Shown here in pieces: positions 20,784 to 30,555 of a stretch of 64,000 nt of DNA (position 1 is the stretch's first letter; the number at the start of each line of letters is the position of its first letter). The stretch comes from Hirschia maritima DSM 19733 (GTDB taxonomy: Bacteria > Pseudomonadota > Alphaproteobacteria > Caulobacterales > Hyphomonadaceae): positions 434,001 to 498,000 of the forward strand of contig NZ_KB899545.1 of NCBI RefSeq assembly GCF_000378345.1, read 5' to 3'. The notes beneath the pieces were generated by a model. It was given only the letters and a program-made list of their open reading frames with translations. It did no database searches and had not been told where the DNA came from. The position numbers were made by a program, and so were the translations under genes.

Positions 20784-21197
20784 ATGAAAATAGGTCCACT
20801 AAATCATGTGGGAGTAGCTGTTCCTAACCTTGAAGAAGCAATGGAAAACTATCGTTCATTGTATGGAGCGACTGAGTTTGTAGAACCGTTTGAAATGGAA
20901 GCCCAGGGTGTGCGTGTGGCTTTTGTAAACCTACCTAACTCTCAGATTGAACTTATAGAGCCATTAGGTGAGAAATCTCCAATTTTGAATTTTCTAAAAA
21001 ACAATCCTAAAGGTGGTCAGCACCATATTTGTTTTGAGGTTGATAGTGTTGATCAAGCTATTGAAGATGCAAAGGCAGAGGGGGCTAGCATTATCGGGGA
21101 GCCACGTATAGGTGCGCACGGCACTCCTATGATCTTCATTCACCCTAAAAACTCAAATGGTGTATTGATCGAACTAATGGAACCTGCTGACCACTAG
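20784..21197 (+). CDS. mce: Methylmalonyl-CoA epimerase
   Basis: Interconverts (2S)- and (2R)-methylmalonyl-CoA in the propionate-to-succinyl-CoA route. The 137-residue protein is a two-module VOC (glyoxalase-like) fold: metal-binding His in LNHVGVAVPNLEEAM, Glu in IELIEPLG, His in GGQHHICFEVD and the final Glu in GVLIELMEP. GCGGGAG precedes the ATG. It follows RNase J by 26 bases, a gene pair common in alphaproteobacteria. Confidence 0.93.
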   Translation: MKIGPLNHVGVAVPNLEEAMENYRSLYGATEFVEPFEMEAQGVRVAFVNLPNSQIELIEPLGEKSPILNFLKNNPKGGQHHICFEVDSVDQAIEDAKAEGASIIGEPRIGAHGTPMIFIHPKNSNGVLIELMEPADH

Positions 21198-21227
21198 GTC
21201 AGAATGGGAAATAGAGAGGAACAAACT

Positions 21228-21494
21228 ATGGGCTTTGTGGAGATTGGAATCGTTTGGTTTATCTCATCGTGGCTGGTGTTTTTTCCTCTTGTATCCAGAG
21301 GAACGGTAACTCAAGAAGAAGATGGGCATGTTGTGCCAGGCTCAGAGGCATCTGCGCCGATTGATCATCAGTTACCAAAGAAAGCACTATGGGCTATAGC
21401 AGGTGGTGCTTTGTTCACGTTTCTGTTTTGGTTGGGGATGGTGTCAGGATTGTTTGCTCAATTCATTGATTTGATCGACTATACCAACCGTTAA
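21228..21494 (+). CDS. DUF1467 family membrane protein
   Basis: An 88-residue protein with two hydrophobic helices (about residues 4-20 and 52-78) and a polar middle containing SRGTVTQEEDGHVVPGSEAS. This matches the DUF1467 pattern of alphaproteobacteria, where the gene usually lies after mce and before proS, as here. AGAGG lies 8 bases before ATG 21228; the earlier in-frame ATG at 21204 has no such site. The function is unknown. Confidence 0.88.
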   Translation: MGFVEIGIVWFISSWLVFFPLVSRGTVTQEEDGHVVPGSEASAPIDHQLPKKALWAIAGGALFTFLFWLGMVSGLFAQFIDLIDYTNR

Positions 21495-21514
21495 AGAGGT
21501 AATCGTCTCTTTTT
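21493..21514 (+). terminator. Weak intrinsic terminator after the DUF1467 gene
   Basis: AAAGAG (21493-21498) pairs with CTCTTT (21507-21512) across an 8-base loop and ends in a run of five T. The stem is short and A/T-rich, so termination would be partial. It overlaps the stop codon of the preceding gene. Confidence 0.4.
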
Positions 21515-21541
21515 GACGCTTTTAGCAGTTGCACCAAAATT
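21513..21541 (+). promoter_or_regulatory. Possible proS promoter
   Basis: TTGACG (21513-21518) and AAAATT (21536-21541) are 17 bases apart, about 50 bases before the proS start and directly after the weak terminator. The -35 is near consensus but the -10 matches only three of six positions, so this is tentative. Confidence 0.25.
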
Positions 21542-21592
21542 CAAGGCCGTTTATCCAAAAGGAAATATTTACCTTAAAGGAGTCGACCTGTT

Positions 21593-22918
21593 ATGCGGTT
21601 GTCCAAGTTTTTTCTCCCAGTTTTAAAAGAGACACCTGCAGAGGCTAAAATTATCTCGCACCAATTAATGTTGCGTGCTGGTATGATTAAGCAAACAGGT
21701 TCAGGGATTTATTCTTGGTTACCTTTGGGGCTTCGTGTTCTTAAAAAAATAGAGAATATCGTTCGTGAAGAACAAAACCGTGCCGGTGCAATCGAATTAT
21801 TAATGCCTACAATTCAGCCAGCCGACCTCTGGAAAGAGAGCGGGCGGTACGACGCGTACGGTAAAGAGATGTTGCGTATCAACGACCGTCACGATCGTGA
21901 AATGTTGTTTGGTCCAACAAATGAAGAAGTTGTGACTGATATTTTTCGATCATATGTTAAATCATATAAACAGCTCCCTCTGAATCTATACCATATCCAA
22001 TGGAAATTCCGTGATGAAATTCGGCCTCGTTTTGGGGTGATGCGGGGTCGTGAGTTCTTGATGAAGGACGCGTACTCATTTGATGTGAATGAAGAAGAAG
22101 CGCGTAAGAGCTATTATAAAATGTTCTGTGCCTATCTAAATACGTTTGAACGTATGGGTTTGAAAGCTGTACCAATGCGCGCGGATACAGGACCAATTGG
22201 TGGGGATTTGTCTCACGAATTTATTATTCTAGCAGAAACAGGTGAGAGCGAAGTTTATTGTGACTCTGAGCTTGTAAACATGCCAGCACCCGGCCTCGGT
22301 CTGGACTTCGATAGTGATTTGCTTCCTGAATTTGAGAAGAGAACAAGATACTACGCTGCAACTGAAGAAATGCACGATCAGTCTAAGTTTGAAGCTGAAG
22401 TGCCAGAGGAGCGTCGCCTTTCTGCGCGCGGTATAGAAGTTGGGCATATTTTCAACTTCGGGACCAAGTATTCTGAGCCTATGAAGGCCAAAGTGATGAC
22501 ACCAGAAGGTAAGGAGGTGCCTGTTCACATGGGTTCTTACGGTGTTGGTGTTTCTCGTCTGCTGGGCGGAATCATCGAGGCATGTCATGACGAAAAAGGT
22601 GTGATATGGCCCGATGAGGTCGCGCCTTTTAGATCAGCAGTGGTCAATCTTCGTCAAGGCGACGAAGCCTGTGATGCAGCATGTGAGGATGTTTACGCAA
22701 AACTTGAAGCTGCGGGACTTGAGCCAATGTATGACGACAGAAATGAACGCCCTGGTGCTAAACTGTCAACTTTGGAACTTATTGGTATTCCCAAAGCAAT
22801 CGTGATTGGACCGCGCGGCCTTAAAAATGGCGTAGTTGAAGTGAAAGACAGAATGACAGGTGAGACAGAAGAAATGTCTGTTGACGCCGCTCTGAATAAA
22901 CTGTCAGCAGGTGCGTAA
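21593..22918 (+). CDS. proS: Prolyl-tRNA synthetase, short alphaproteobacterial type
   Basis: Charges tRNA-Pro. The 441-residue class II synthetase has motif 1 near [11 protein letters not shown], motif 2 in [20 protein letters not shown] and motif 3 in [16 protein letters not shown], followed by an anticodon-binding domain. It goes straight from motif 2 to motif 3 without the editing (INS) domain of about 180 residues found in E. coli ProS (572 residues), as is usual in alphaproteobacteria. AAAGGAG precedes the ATG. lolC follows after 5 bases. Confidence 0.97.
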   Translation: MRLSKFFLPVLKETPAEAKIISHQLMLRAGMIKQTGSGIYSWLPLGLRVLKKIENIVREEQNRAGAIELLMPTIQPADLWKESGRYDAYGKEMLRINDRHDREMLFGPTNEEVVTDIFRSYVKSYKQLPLNLYHIQWKFRDEIRPRFGVMRGREFLMKDAYSFDVNEEEARKSYYKMFCAYLNTFERMGLKAVPMRADTGPIGGDLSHEFIILAETGESEVYCDSELVNMPAPGLGLDFDSDLLPEFEKRTRYYAATEEMHDQSKFEAEVPEERRLSARGIEVGHIFNFGTKYSEPMKAKVMTPEGKEVPVHMGSYGVGVSRLLGGIIEACHDEKGVIWPDEVAPFRSAVVNLRQGDEACDAACEDVYAKLEAAGLEPMYDDRNERPGAKLSTLELIGIPKAIVIGPRGLKNGVVEVKDRMTGETEEMSVDAALNKLSAGA

Positions 22919-22923
22919 GATTA

Positions 22924-24264
22924 ATGACAAATGGTGTCGTAACGGATCGTGTATCTCCTAACGCTGCACGTGTGGATGGTCTTGATGAGCATGCCAAAGG
23001 CACACAACCTTTTGGTCCATTCGAGAGAATGCTTGCGTTTCGTTATATACGGGCCAAACGTGAACATGGTGGTCTGGCCCTAATTTCCATTGTTTCGACA
23101 GTGGGAGTGACCCTCGCGGTATTCGCATTGATCACTATCATGTCCATTATGAATGGCTTCCGGTTGGAGCTATTGTCAAAAGTCGTAGGGTTTGAACCGC
23201 ATGTGTATGTAAACGCAGTGGAAATGCCCACAGCTGAAGCGGATGAACTAGGTCGACGTATCCGTCAACTGGATGGCGTGGTCAACGTGGCTCCCGTTAT
23301 CGAAGAAATGGTGCTCGCCGATTCCGGTGGCCGAAAAGAGGGTGTTTCTGTTAAGGGACTACACCCTCACGATCTTCAAGATATTGAGCTTATCGTGTCT
23401 CACCTTCAGGAAGGTGACTTAAGTCAATTTGGCATGGAAGGCTCGCGATCAGATACCATTGTCATAGGTGAAGGTCTTGCTCGTTCGATGGGGCTGGTGG
23501 TTGGATCACGCTTGAAATTGTTATCACCCAACGGGCCACGTACCGTGATGGGGCAAGTGCCCCGTTCTAAAGTTTATACTGTAACAGCTATATATAACGT
23601 CGGTAATGAAAAGTATGATCGATATACTGTGATAATGCCGATGGATCACGCTAGATTGTTTTTCTCCAAAGGTGATAGTTATCAATACCTTGGTGTCAGA
23701 GTTGAAGACCCTGACAATGCGGAAGATCTTTTGATAGAGCTGCGCGAAAAAGGGATTACAAATCGCTATGCACGTGATTGGAAGTCATTGAATGCACAGC
23801 TTGTTGGTGCGTTGGTGGTTGAACGCAACGTCATGCGTTTAATTATGATGATTGTAGTTATGATCACCGCTCTAAACATCATTACTGGTGTTTTGATGCT
23901 TGTAAAAAACAAAGCACGCGATATTGCGATATTACGAACAATTGGTGCCACGCGCGGTGGCGTTGTTCGGATATTCCTGATGAGTGGATCAATCCTTGGT
24001 GCTGTAGGTGTTGGAGTTGGCTTGTTTCTGGGAGTTATGTTTGTACTTAACATCGCTCCAATTCAGCACGGTGTTGAATTTGTGTGTGGTTGTGAAATTT
24101 TCCCTAAATCTGTTTACCAACTCAATGCAATTCCGGCAAAACTCCAATGGTCGGAAGTTGCGATTGTAACTGGATGGGCTTTCCTAATGACGGTTCTTAC
24201 GACTTTGATCCCATCTATGTGGGCGTCTAAGCTTGATCCTGTGGAGGCATTGAGAAACCAATGA
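22924..24264 (+). CDS. lolC: Lipoprotein-releasing ABC transporter permease (LolC/LolE family)
   Basis: Inner-membrane permease that, with LolD, extracts outer-membrane lipoproteins and hands them to LolA. The 446-residue protein has a first helix after the FERMLAFRYIRAKREHGG elbow, a large periplasmic domain (about residues 80-290) and three C-terminal helices with the coupling segment KNKARDIAILRTIGATRGGV. Only one permease gene is present, so the transporter probably contains two copies of it, as in other alphaproteobacteria. Its end overlaps lolD by 4 bases. Confidence 0.94.
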   Translation: MTNGVVTDRVSPNAARVDGLDEHAKGTQPFGPFERMLAFRYIRAKREHGGLALISIVSTVGVTLAVFALITIMSIMNGFRLELLSKVVGFEPHVYVNAVEMPTAEADELGRRIRQLDGVVNVAPVIEEMVLADSGGRKEGVSVKGLHPHDLQDIELIVSHLQEGDLSQFGMEGSRSDTIVIGEGLARSMGLVVGSRLKLLSPNGPRTVMGQVPRSKVYTVTAIYNVGNEKYDRYTVIMPMDHARLFFSKGDSYQYLGVRVEDPDNAEDLLIELREKGITNRYARDWKSLNAQLVGALVVERNVMRLIMMIVVMITALNIITGVLMLVKNKARDIAILRTIGATRGGVVRIFLMSGSILGAVGVGVGLFLGVMFVLNIAPIQHGVEFVCGCEIFPKSVYQLNAIPAKLQWSEVAIVTGWAFLMTVLTTLIPSMWASKLDPVEALRNQ

Positions 24265-24968
24265 GTACGACTCCAATTTCTCAACGTAAGCCGATCATGC
24301 GGCTCAACAATGTGCGCCGCACCTATGTGACAGGTGAAGGTTCGCTAGAGGTGCTGAGAGGAGCAAATCTAGAACTTCGTCCCGGTGAAATGGTTGGTCT
24401 GGTTGGACCTTCCGGATCAGGAAAATCTACACTCTTACACACGGCTGGTCTCCTTGAATCACCAGATGAAGGGCTCGTTGAAGTGGACGGTGTAGACGCG
24501 GCTACAATGAGCGAAAGAGAGCGCACTTTAACGCGTCGTAAGAAGCTTGGATTTGTCTATCAGTTTCACCATTTGCTACCTGAACTAAACGCAATCGATA
24601 ATATAGCAGCGCCATTGATGATTGATGGCGTAAAACGGTCCGCAGCGCGTGCTAGAGCGCAAAAATTACTCAACGCGATGGGATTGTCCGATCGAGCGAC
24701 TCATCAACCTGGGCAATTATCGGGTGGTGAACAACAAAGAGTAGCTATTGCTAGGTCGCTGGCAAATCACCCTCGAGTGCTTATAGCTGATGAGCCAACA
24801 GGGAACCTTGACCCAACTACGACAACGGCTGTTTTTCAAAGCCTTTTTGATACAGCGCGTACTGAACAAGTCGCGGTTTTAGTCGCTACCCATAATCTTG
24901 AACTAACAAGTTATATGGATAGGGTGTTAACTTTAAAAGATGGTCAATTGGCGAAGGCTGACCTGTAG
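24261..24968 (+). CDS. lolD: Lipoprotein-releasing ABC transporter ATP-binding protein
   Basis: ATPase of the Lol lipoprotein-sorting transporter. The 235-residue protein has Walker A (GLVGPSGSGKSTLL), the Q-loop (FVYQFHHLLPELNA), the signature LSGGEQQRVAIARSL, Walker B (RVLIADEPTGNLD) and the switch His (ATHNLE). The start overlaps lolC in an ATGA. Its last codons contain a tRNA-like D-arm string, which I reject as a tRNA. Confidence 0.96.
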   Translation: MSTTPISQRKPIMRLNNVRRTYVTGEGSLEVLRGANLELRPGEMVGLVGPSGSGKSTLLHTAGLLESPDEGLVEVDGVDAATMSERERTLTRRKKLGFVYQFHHLLPELNAIDNIAAPLMIDGVKRSAARARAQKLLNAMGLSDRATHQPGQLSGGEQQRVAIARSLANHPRVLIADEPTGNLDPTTTTAVFQSLFDTARTEQVAVLVATHNLELTSYMDRVLTLKDGQLAKADL

Positions 24969-25059
24969 CTCAATTGGTTCGCGAGCACATCAGTTTAGAT
25001 CATAAATAGGCAATCTACTTTAAGATAGTTTCTGGTTTAATTTAGGAGTTGTTTTCTCA

Positions 25060-28000
25060 ATGGCTGAATCAACAGAGATACAAACTCTATCGAAACCGCG
25101 CTTTGTACATTTACGAGTTCGTTCTGCGTTATCCCTTCTAGGGTCAATGATTACGATCAAGAGCTTGTGCAAATGGACAGCGGAAAATGGTTTTCCGGCT
25201 GTTGCAATTACAGACGACAATAATATGTTCGGTGCGCTGGAATTGTCAGAGACGATTGCACCAATGGGGGTGCAGCCTGTTGTCGCCATCACGCTTCATA
25301 TTTATGACCCTAAAAACCCAGATACAGCACCAACTGAACTAGCACTGTTTGCCCAGAATGAGATTGGGTATAAAAACATGATGGTGCTGACAACAAAAGG
25401 GTTTTTGGAGTCTCCTTCTGGAGGTACTGGTGTTTACCTGGATGATGTACTAGCCCACACAGAAGGATTGATTTGCACCACAGGTGGTGGAAATGGTGAG
25501 GTTACTCACTTATGTGCACGCGGCGATATAGATGGTGCGCGAAATTATTTGAACAAACTGAGTGAGGCTTTCCCGGATCGTCTTTATGTGGAATTGCAAC
25601 GTCATGGACGTGAGACCGAGGATAAAGGTGAAGAAGCACTCGTTGATTTAGCGTATGAGCTAGATTTACCTCTCGTTGCGACTAATGAAGCTCGGTTTAT
25701 CAAACGTGCACAACACAAAGCCCATGATGCGTTGCTTTGTATCGCTGGCTCTACGTATGTTTCGGTTGACGATCGACCTAAGGCTTCGCCTGAACAATAT
25801 ATGAAGACTGAAGAAGAGATGATGGACCTCTTTTCAGACCTTCCAGAAGCAATCGAAAATACGTGTGAGATTGCGCGCCGGTGTGCCTATCGTCCCGCGT
25901 GGCGAAAACCAATCCTCCCCAATTTTACAGGAGATGATGGTGACGAAGGTGAGGAGCTGGATCGTCAGGCGCGCGAAGGTCTCAAAATGCGCCTGTCCAC
26001 GGGAAAGCTATACGCTGAAGAGTCTGAATACTGGGAGCGCCTTGATTTCGAGCTTGGCATTATCCGCCATATGGGGTTTCCGGGTTACTTCCTGATCGTT
26101 TCGGACTTCATTAAATGGGCAAAAGAGCATGATATCCCGGTGGGACCGGGGCGTGGTTCTGGTGCCGGATCATTGGTGGCTTGGGTGCTTACTATTACAG
26201 ACCTTGATCCATTGCGTTTTGGATTGCTGTTTGAGCGTTTCTTGAATCCTGAACGTGTGTCCATGCCCGACTTTGATGTCGACTTCTGTCAGGATCGTCG
26301 TCAGGAAGTGATCGAATACACCAAGCGTAAATATGGTGAAGACCGTGTGGCCATGATTATCACATACGGTACATTGCAGGCAAAGGCGGTTATCCGAGAT
26401 GTTGGCCGCGTTCACCAATTGCCGTTTGGTCAGGTGGATAAACTTTCCAAACTGATTCCATTTAACCCAGCCAATCCGCCAACCTTGCAAGAAGCCATTG
26501 ATGGTGAACCGAAGTTCAAACAGGAAATGCGGGACAATGAAGATGTCCGTAATCTTGTGGAAACAGCACTTGAGCTGGAAGGCTTATATAGAAACGCAGG
26601 TACGCACGCAGCGGGTGTAGTGATTGGTGACCGTCCTTTGGTCGAGCTCGCACCACTTTATAAAGACCCCAAATCAGACATTCCTGCCACCCAATTCAAT
26701 ATGAAGTGGGCTGAGCATAATGGTTTGGTGAAGTTCGACTTCTTGGGCCTAAAAACTCTTACAGTTATCCAACGTGCGCTTAAATTTGTTGAAAGCGAAG
26801 GTAAAGCACTAACCGAAAAATGGCACACTTTTGATGATGAAGAAGCTTATAAGTTGCTTTCATCAGGTGAAACACTTGGTGTGTTCCAGCTAGAATCGAC
26901 TGGGATGAGAGATACGCTTCGGAAGGTGAAGCCGGACTGTATTGAAGATATTATCGCGCTTATTTCACTTTATCGTCCAGGGCCGATGAAAAACATCGAT
27001 ACCTATGTTGCTCGTAAGGAAGGGCGAGAAGAGATTGATTACCTTCATGATGATTTAAAACCTGTTCTGGAGGAAACTTACGGGGTTATCGTGTATCAGG
27101 AGCAGGTGATGCGTATTGCACAAATCCTTGCCGGATACTCACTTGGTGAGGCCGATCTTCTTCGTCGTGCCATGGGTAAGAAAAAACCGGAGGAAATGCT
27201 CAAGCAGAAGGTGCGTTTCCTAGAGGGAGCGGCAGAAAAGGGTGTCACCAAGGAACGCGCAGAGTTTATTTTTGAACTCGTGAATGAGTTTGCCGGATAT
27301 GGTTTCAACAAATCGCACGCCGCTGCCTATGCCGTGATTGCATATCAAACAGCATACTTAAAAGCTAAGCATCCTGTTGAATTCCTTGCTGGGTCAATGA
27401 GTTTGGATCTGACAAATACGGAAAAACTTGCTGCGTTCTTCCAAGAAACCAAACGATTAAAAATTCCGGTCGTCACGCCGGATATAATGGCTTGTAATGC
27501 AGATTTTGATGTAAGAGATCAGAAAATTTACTATGCCCTTGGCGCAGTCAAAGGGGTCGGTAAAGAGGCTATGCTCGACGTAGAAAGAGCAAGAAATGAA
27601 AAGCCTTTTGAAAACCTGTTTGATTTTGCAGAGCGAGTAGATCCAAGACAGATAAATAGGCGAGTTTATCAGGCGCTTTCAAAATGCGGTGGATTTGATC
27701 AGCTTGAGAAAAACCGCTCGAGAGCATTTGAATCATCAGAACTATTGGCCGCAATGTCCAATACTGCGAACAAGGAACGGAACTCGAATCAAAACAGCTT
27801 GTTTGGGGATGAGCCACCAATGAGGCCGAAACTACCTAAAGCAGCGCCTTGGAGTTCGGAAAAAATTCTCGAAAATGAGCTTTCCAGCGTTGGCTTCTAT
27901 CTTTCGGGCCATCCATTGGATGACATTTTAGAAGGGCCTGCGCGTGAACGAATCGTTTTATCTTCTCAAATGATGGAGTTGGGTAGAGAACGTGCCGCCC

Positions 28001-28497
28001 TAGAAATGATTGGGGTGGTAAAAATTCGGATGGAGAAACCGTCAATGAGTGGCGGAGGGAAGTTTGCTTATCTAACACTTTCTGATCCTTCAGGAGAATT
28101 TGAACTGTTTGTTGCTCCTGAAGTGCTCGCTGAAACACGCGATTATTTTGAAGTTGGCAATCGCGTGAACGTGCACGTAAAAGTTCGTCGTAAAGACGAT
28201 GAGTTGCGATTCTCCGTTGATGGTGCGCGTCCTTTAGATAAAGCTGCTTTAGGGGCTCCTGCAAGATTGTGCGTTAGGGTAGGAGACATTGCCAGCATGG
28301 AACAATTGGCGGAAGTTGCGATGAAGTTACGTGAAGTTTCATGCCAGACAATCGGTACTATACAAATTGAAATTCCACTAGAAGATCAACGCCTGATTAC
28401 GCTGGAGTTGGATGGGCATTATCCGATGGATTACGCGGCAATGTCTGCGCTGAAATCTGTTGTTGGTGTAGAGAGAGTGACACCGATCGCTGCCTAA
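25060..28497 (+). CDS. dnaE: DNA polymerase III subunit alpha
   Basis: Replicative polymerase catalytic subunit. The 1145-residue protein has the N-terminal PHP domain (FVHLRVRSALSLLGSMITI), the C-family polymerase core with GPGRGSGAGSLVAW and the catalytic acidic motif MPDFDVDFCQDRR, KFDFLGLKTL, a helix-hairpin-helix segment and a C-terminal OB domain. Length is typical of DnaE1. It lies 91 bases after lolD; TTAGGAG precedes the ATG. No LexA box is visible in front of it, as expected for the housekeeping copy. Confidence 0.97.
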   Translation: MAESTEIQTLSKPRFVHLRVRSALSLLGSMITIKSLCKWTAENGFPAVAITDDNNMFGALELSETIAPMGVQPVVAITLHIYDPKNPDTAPTELALFAQNEIGYKNMMVLTTKGFLESPSGGTGVYLDDVLAHTEGLICTTGGGNGEVTHLCARGDIDGARNYLNKLSEAFPDRLYVELQRHGRETEDKGEEALVDLAYELDLPLVATNEARFIKRAQHKAHDALLCIAGSTYVSVDDRPKASPEQYMKTEEEMMDLFSDLPEAIENTCEIARRCAYRPAWRKPILPNFTGDDGDEGEELDRQAREGLKMRLSTGKLYAEESEYWERLDFELGIIRHMGFPGYFLIVSDFIKWAKEHDIPVGPGRGSGAGSLVAWVLTITDLDPLRFGLLFERFLNPERVSMPDFDVDFCQDRRQEVIEYTKRKYGEDRVAMIITYGTLQAKAVIRDVGRVHQLPFGQVDKLSKLIPFNPANPPTLQEAIDGEPKFKQEMRDNEDVRNLVETALELEGLYRNAGTHAAGVVIGDRPLVELAPLYKDPKSDIPATQFNMKWAEHNGLVKFDFLGLKTLTVIQRALKFVESEGKALTEKWHTFDDEEAYKLLSSGETLGVFQLESTGMRDTLRKVKPDCIEDIIALISLYRPGPMKNIDTYVARKEGREEIDYLHDDLKPVLEETYGVIVYQEQVMRIAQILAGYSLGEADLLRRAMGKKKPEEMLKQKVRFLEGAAEKGVTKERAEFIFELVNEFAGYGFNKSHAAAYAVIAYQTAYLKAKHPVEFLAGSMSLDLTNTEKLAAFFQETKRLKIPVVTPDIMACNADFDVRDQKIYYALGAVKGVGKEAMLDVERARNEKPFENLFDFAERVDPRQINRRVYQALSKCGGFDQLEKNRSRAFESSELLAAMSNTANKERNSNQNSLFGDEPPMRPKLPKAAPWSSEKILENELSSVGFYLSGHPLDDILEGPARERIVLSSQMMELGRERAALEMIGVVKIRMEKPSMSGGGKFAYLTLSDPSGEFELFVAPEVLAETRDYFEVGNRVNVHVKVRRKDDELRFSVDGARPLDKAALGAPARLCVRVGDIASMEQLAEVAMKLREVSCQTIGTIQIEIPLEDQRLITLELDGHYPMDYAAMSALKSVVGVERVTPIAA

Positions 28498-28521
28498 TTA
28501 AGAATGATTTGAATTGGTGGG

Positions 28522-28549
28522 TTGCCAGTTTCAAAAAAATGAGTATAAG
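28522..28549 (+). promoter_or_regulatory. Putative sigma-70 promoter of rpsB-tsf
   Basis: TTGCCA (28522-28527) and TATAAG (28544-28549) are separated by 16 bases in the gap between dnaE and rpsB. Both hexamers are close to the housekeeping consensus (four and five of six). Transcription would start near 28556, leaving a leader of about 80 bases before rpsB. Confidence 0.6.
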
Positions 28550-28555
28550 CGCGCT

Positions 28556-28634
28556 TAATCCCGACACGCAGGTTATTTTCCGGTGCTGAATAGTTCGGCC
28601 AGCCTGCGGCGGCTAACCGGATAGGAAAATTGAT
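28556..28634 (+). promoter_or_regulatory. Structured rpsB leader, possible S2 autoregulation site
   Basis: CGCAGG (28567-28572) can pair with CCTGCG (28603-28608), while TCCGGT (28579-28584) can pair instead with ACCGGA (28616-28621), which ends two bases before the ribosome-binding site AGGA (28623-28626). GGTTA (28571-28575) can also pair with TAACC (28614-28618). Such competing helices are typical of ribosomal-protein leaders where the protein represses its own translation. That this is true for S2 here is inference. Confidence 0.4.
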
Positions 28635-29471
28635 ATGGCTCTTCCTGAGTTTACTATGCGCCAGTTGCTAGAAGCTGGTGTACATTTTGGTCACCAAAAA
28701 CACCGCTGGAATCCTAAAATGGATCGCTACATTTTTGGTGTTCGTTCTGGCATTCACATTCTAGACCTTTCACAAACTGTTCCTCTTTTGCACCAAGCAT
28801 TGGTACAGGTTCGTGACACTGTTGCTAAAGGTGGACGTGTTCTTTTCGTAGGAACTAAGCGTCAAGCATCTGAATCAGTAGCTGAAGCAGCTGAACGTTC
28901 AGCTCAATACTTCATGAACGATCGTTGGTTAGGTGGAACTTTGACTAACTGGTCAACAGTTTCAAACTCAATCAAACGTCTTCGTGAGCTTGATGACCTA
29001 TTGTCACAAGGTGACGGAACTGGTCTTACTAAGAAAGAATTGTTGAAGCTGACGCGTGAGCAGGAAAAACTTCAGCGTACTCTTGGTGGTATTCGCAATA
29101 TGGGTGGGCTTCCATCAATCATGTTCGTGATCGACACAAACAAAGAATCTATCGCAGTTAAAGAAGCTAAAAAGCTTGGTATTCCGGTAATCGCTGTTGT
29201 TGATACAAACTGTGATCCTGATGAAGTTGATTTCCCAATTCCAGGAAACGATGACGCGACACGCGCTATCCAACTTTACACTAACTTGATTGCTGATGCA
29301 GTTCTTGATGGACTTGCAGAATCTTCTATGGAACTTGGTGTAGATCTTGGTGAAGCTGAAGATATTTCTGAAGTAGCATTGGCTGCTGAAGAAGTTGAAG
29401 CTGCAGCACCTGCTGAAGAAGCACCAACAGAAGAAGTAAAAGAAACAGAAGCGCCTACTGAAGGTGCTTAA
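28635..29471 (+). CDS. rpsB: 30S ribosomal protein S2
   Basis: Component of the small ribosomal subunit. The 278-residue protein starts [20 protein letters not shown], with [13 protein letters not shown] and the [14 protein letters not shown] motif of S2. The last 40 residues are an acidic Glu/Ala/Pro/Thr tail, as in other alphaproteobacterial S2 proteins. The strong AGGA site, its own promoter and the following tsf (54-base gap) indicate the usual rpsB-tsf operon. Third positions look biased as expected for a highly expressed gene. Confidence 0.98.
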   Translation: MALPEFTMRQLLEAGVHFGHQKHRWNPKMDRYIFGVRSGIHILDLSQTVPLLHQALVQVRDTVAKGGRVLFVGTKRQASESVAEAAERSAQYFMNDRWLGGTLTNWSTVSNSIKRLRELDDLLSQGDGTGLTKKELLKLTREQEKLQRTLGGIRNMGGLPSIMFVIDTNKESIAVKEAKKLGIPVIAVVDTNCDPDEVDFPIPGNDDATRAIQLYTNLIADAVLDGLAESSMELGVDLGEAEDISEVALAAEEVEAAAPAEEAPTEEVKETEAPTEGA

Positions 29472-29525
29472 GTTAAAGCTTTAAAGAAAATCACCACTCA
29501 TTTATCCTTAGAGAGGTAACTGAAA

Positions 29526-30455
29526 ATGGCCGCAATTACAGCTGCACTCGTAAAAGACCTGCGCGAGAAAACTGGCGCAGGAATGATGGACTGTAAAAAA
29601 GCACTATCTGAAAACGATGGTGACGTAGATGCAGCGATCGATTGGCTTCGTGCTAAAGGTCTTTCCAAAGCTGCCAAAAAAGAGGGCCGCGTCGCAGCCG
29701 ATGGTCTAGTTGGTGTTGCAGTGGACGGCACTACTGGTGCTGTTGTTGAGGTTAACGCCGAGACAGACTTCGTTGCTCGTAACGAGACTTTCCAAGAAGC
29801 TGTGACTGGAATTGCCAAAGCTGCTATTGCTGTAAAAGGCGATGTAGACGCTCTTGCCGCTGCACCTGCTGTAGACGGTGGTGAAGGCTCTATCACTGAT
29901 CAACTAAAGCGTATGGTTGCTACAATCGGTGAGAACATGAACCTTCGTCGTTCAGCTGGTATCTCAGTAGATAAGGGTGCAGTTGCATCTTATATCCACT
30001 CAGCAACAGTTGATGGTCTTGGTAAAATCGGTGTTGTCGTTGGTCTTGAATCAGAAGGCGATTCCGCAGCTCTGGTTGAAGTTGGTCGTAAAGTAGCGAT
30101 GCACATTGCTGCGACAAACCCACTAGCAGCGACTAAAGATGAGCTAGACCCAGAAGCAGTTGAGCGTGAGCGTCAAGTTCTGACTGAGCAAGCACGTGAA
30201 TCTGGTAAGCCTGAGAACGTTATCGAAAAAATGATCGAAGGTCGCATCCGGAAATTCTACCAAGAGGTTGTTCTTGTTGAGCAAGCTTTTGTAATGGACC
30301 CAGATGTAACTGTTGGTAAGTTTATCGAAAACGCCGCTAAAGAAGCTGGTGCGCCAGTGTCTCTGAAAGGCTTTGCAATGCTTCGCCTTGGTGAAGGTAT
30401 TGAGAAAAAAGAAGAAGACTTTGCTGCTGAAGTTGCTGCTGCAACTGGACAATAA
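29526..30455 (+). CDS. tsf: Elongation factor Ts
   Basis: Nucleotide exchange factor for EF-Tu. The 309-residue protein has the N-terminal UBA-like domain ([20 protein letters not shown]), the core with [13 protein letters not shown], and [16 protein letters not shown] near the C-terminus. GAGAGG lies upstream of the ATG. It is followed by a strong intrinsic terminator, which closes the rpsB-tsf operon. Confidence 0.98.
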   Translation: MAAITAALVKDLREKTGAGMMDCKKALSENDGDVDAAIDWLRAKGLSKAAKKEGRVAADGLVGVAVDGTTGAVVEVNAETDFVARNETFQEAVTGIAKAAIAVKGDVDALAAAPAVDGGEGSITDQLKRMVATIGENMNLRRSAGISVDKGAVASYIHSATVDGLGKIGVVVGLESEGDSAALVEVGRKVAMHIAATNPLAATKDELDPEAVERERQVLTEQARESGKPENVIEKMIEGRIRKFYQEVVLVEQAFVMDPDVTVGKFIENAAKEAGAPVSLKGFAMLRLGEGIEKKEEDFAAEVAAATGQ

Positions 30456-30478
30456 AGTTCTAATTCGACCTTGAATTG

Positions 30479-30517
30479 AAGCGGGGGTAGGCGATAAGTG
30501 TCTACCCCCGCTTTTTT
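30479..30517 (+). terminator. Strong intrinsic terminator after tsf
   Basis: GCGGGGGTAG (30481-30490) pairs perfectly with CTACCCCCGC (30502-30511) across an 11-base loop, followed by six T (30512-30517). This is a textbook rho-independent terminator for rpsB-tsf. Confidence 0.95.
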
Positions 30518-30555
30518 ATGGACGGGTATAAATTGCTAAGGGCAGGTAAAACGCT

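Noticed and set aside
24952-25010. tRNA-like string (GTAGCTCAATTGG with a GCTC/GAGC D-stem) at the end of lolD
   Set aside because: Only the D-arm fits. The following bases do not form an anticodon stem or a T-arm, and the string begins inside the lolD coding sequence.
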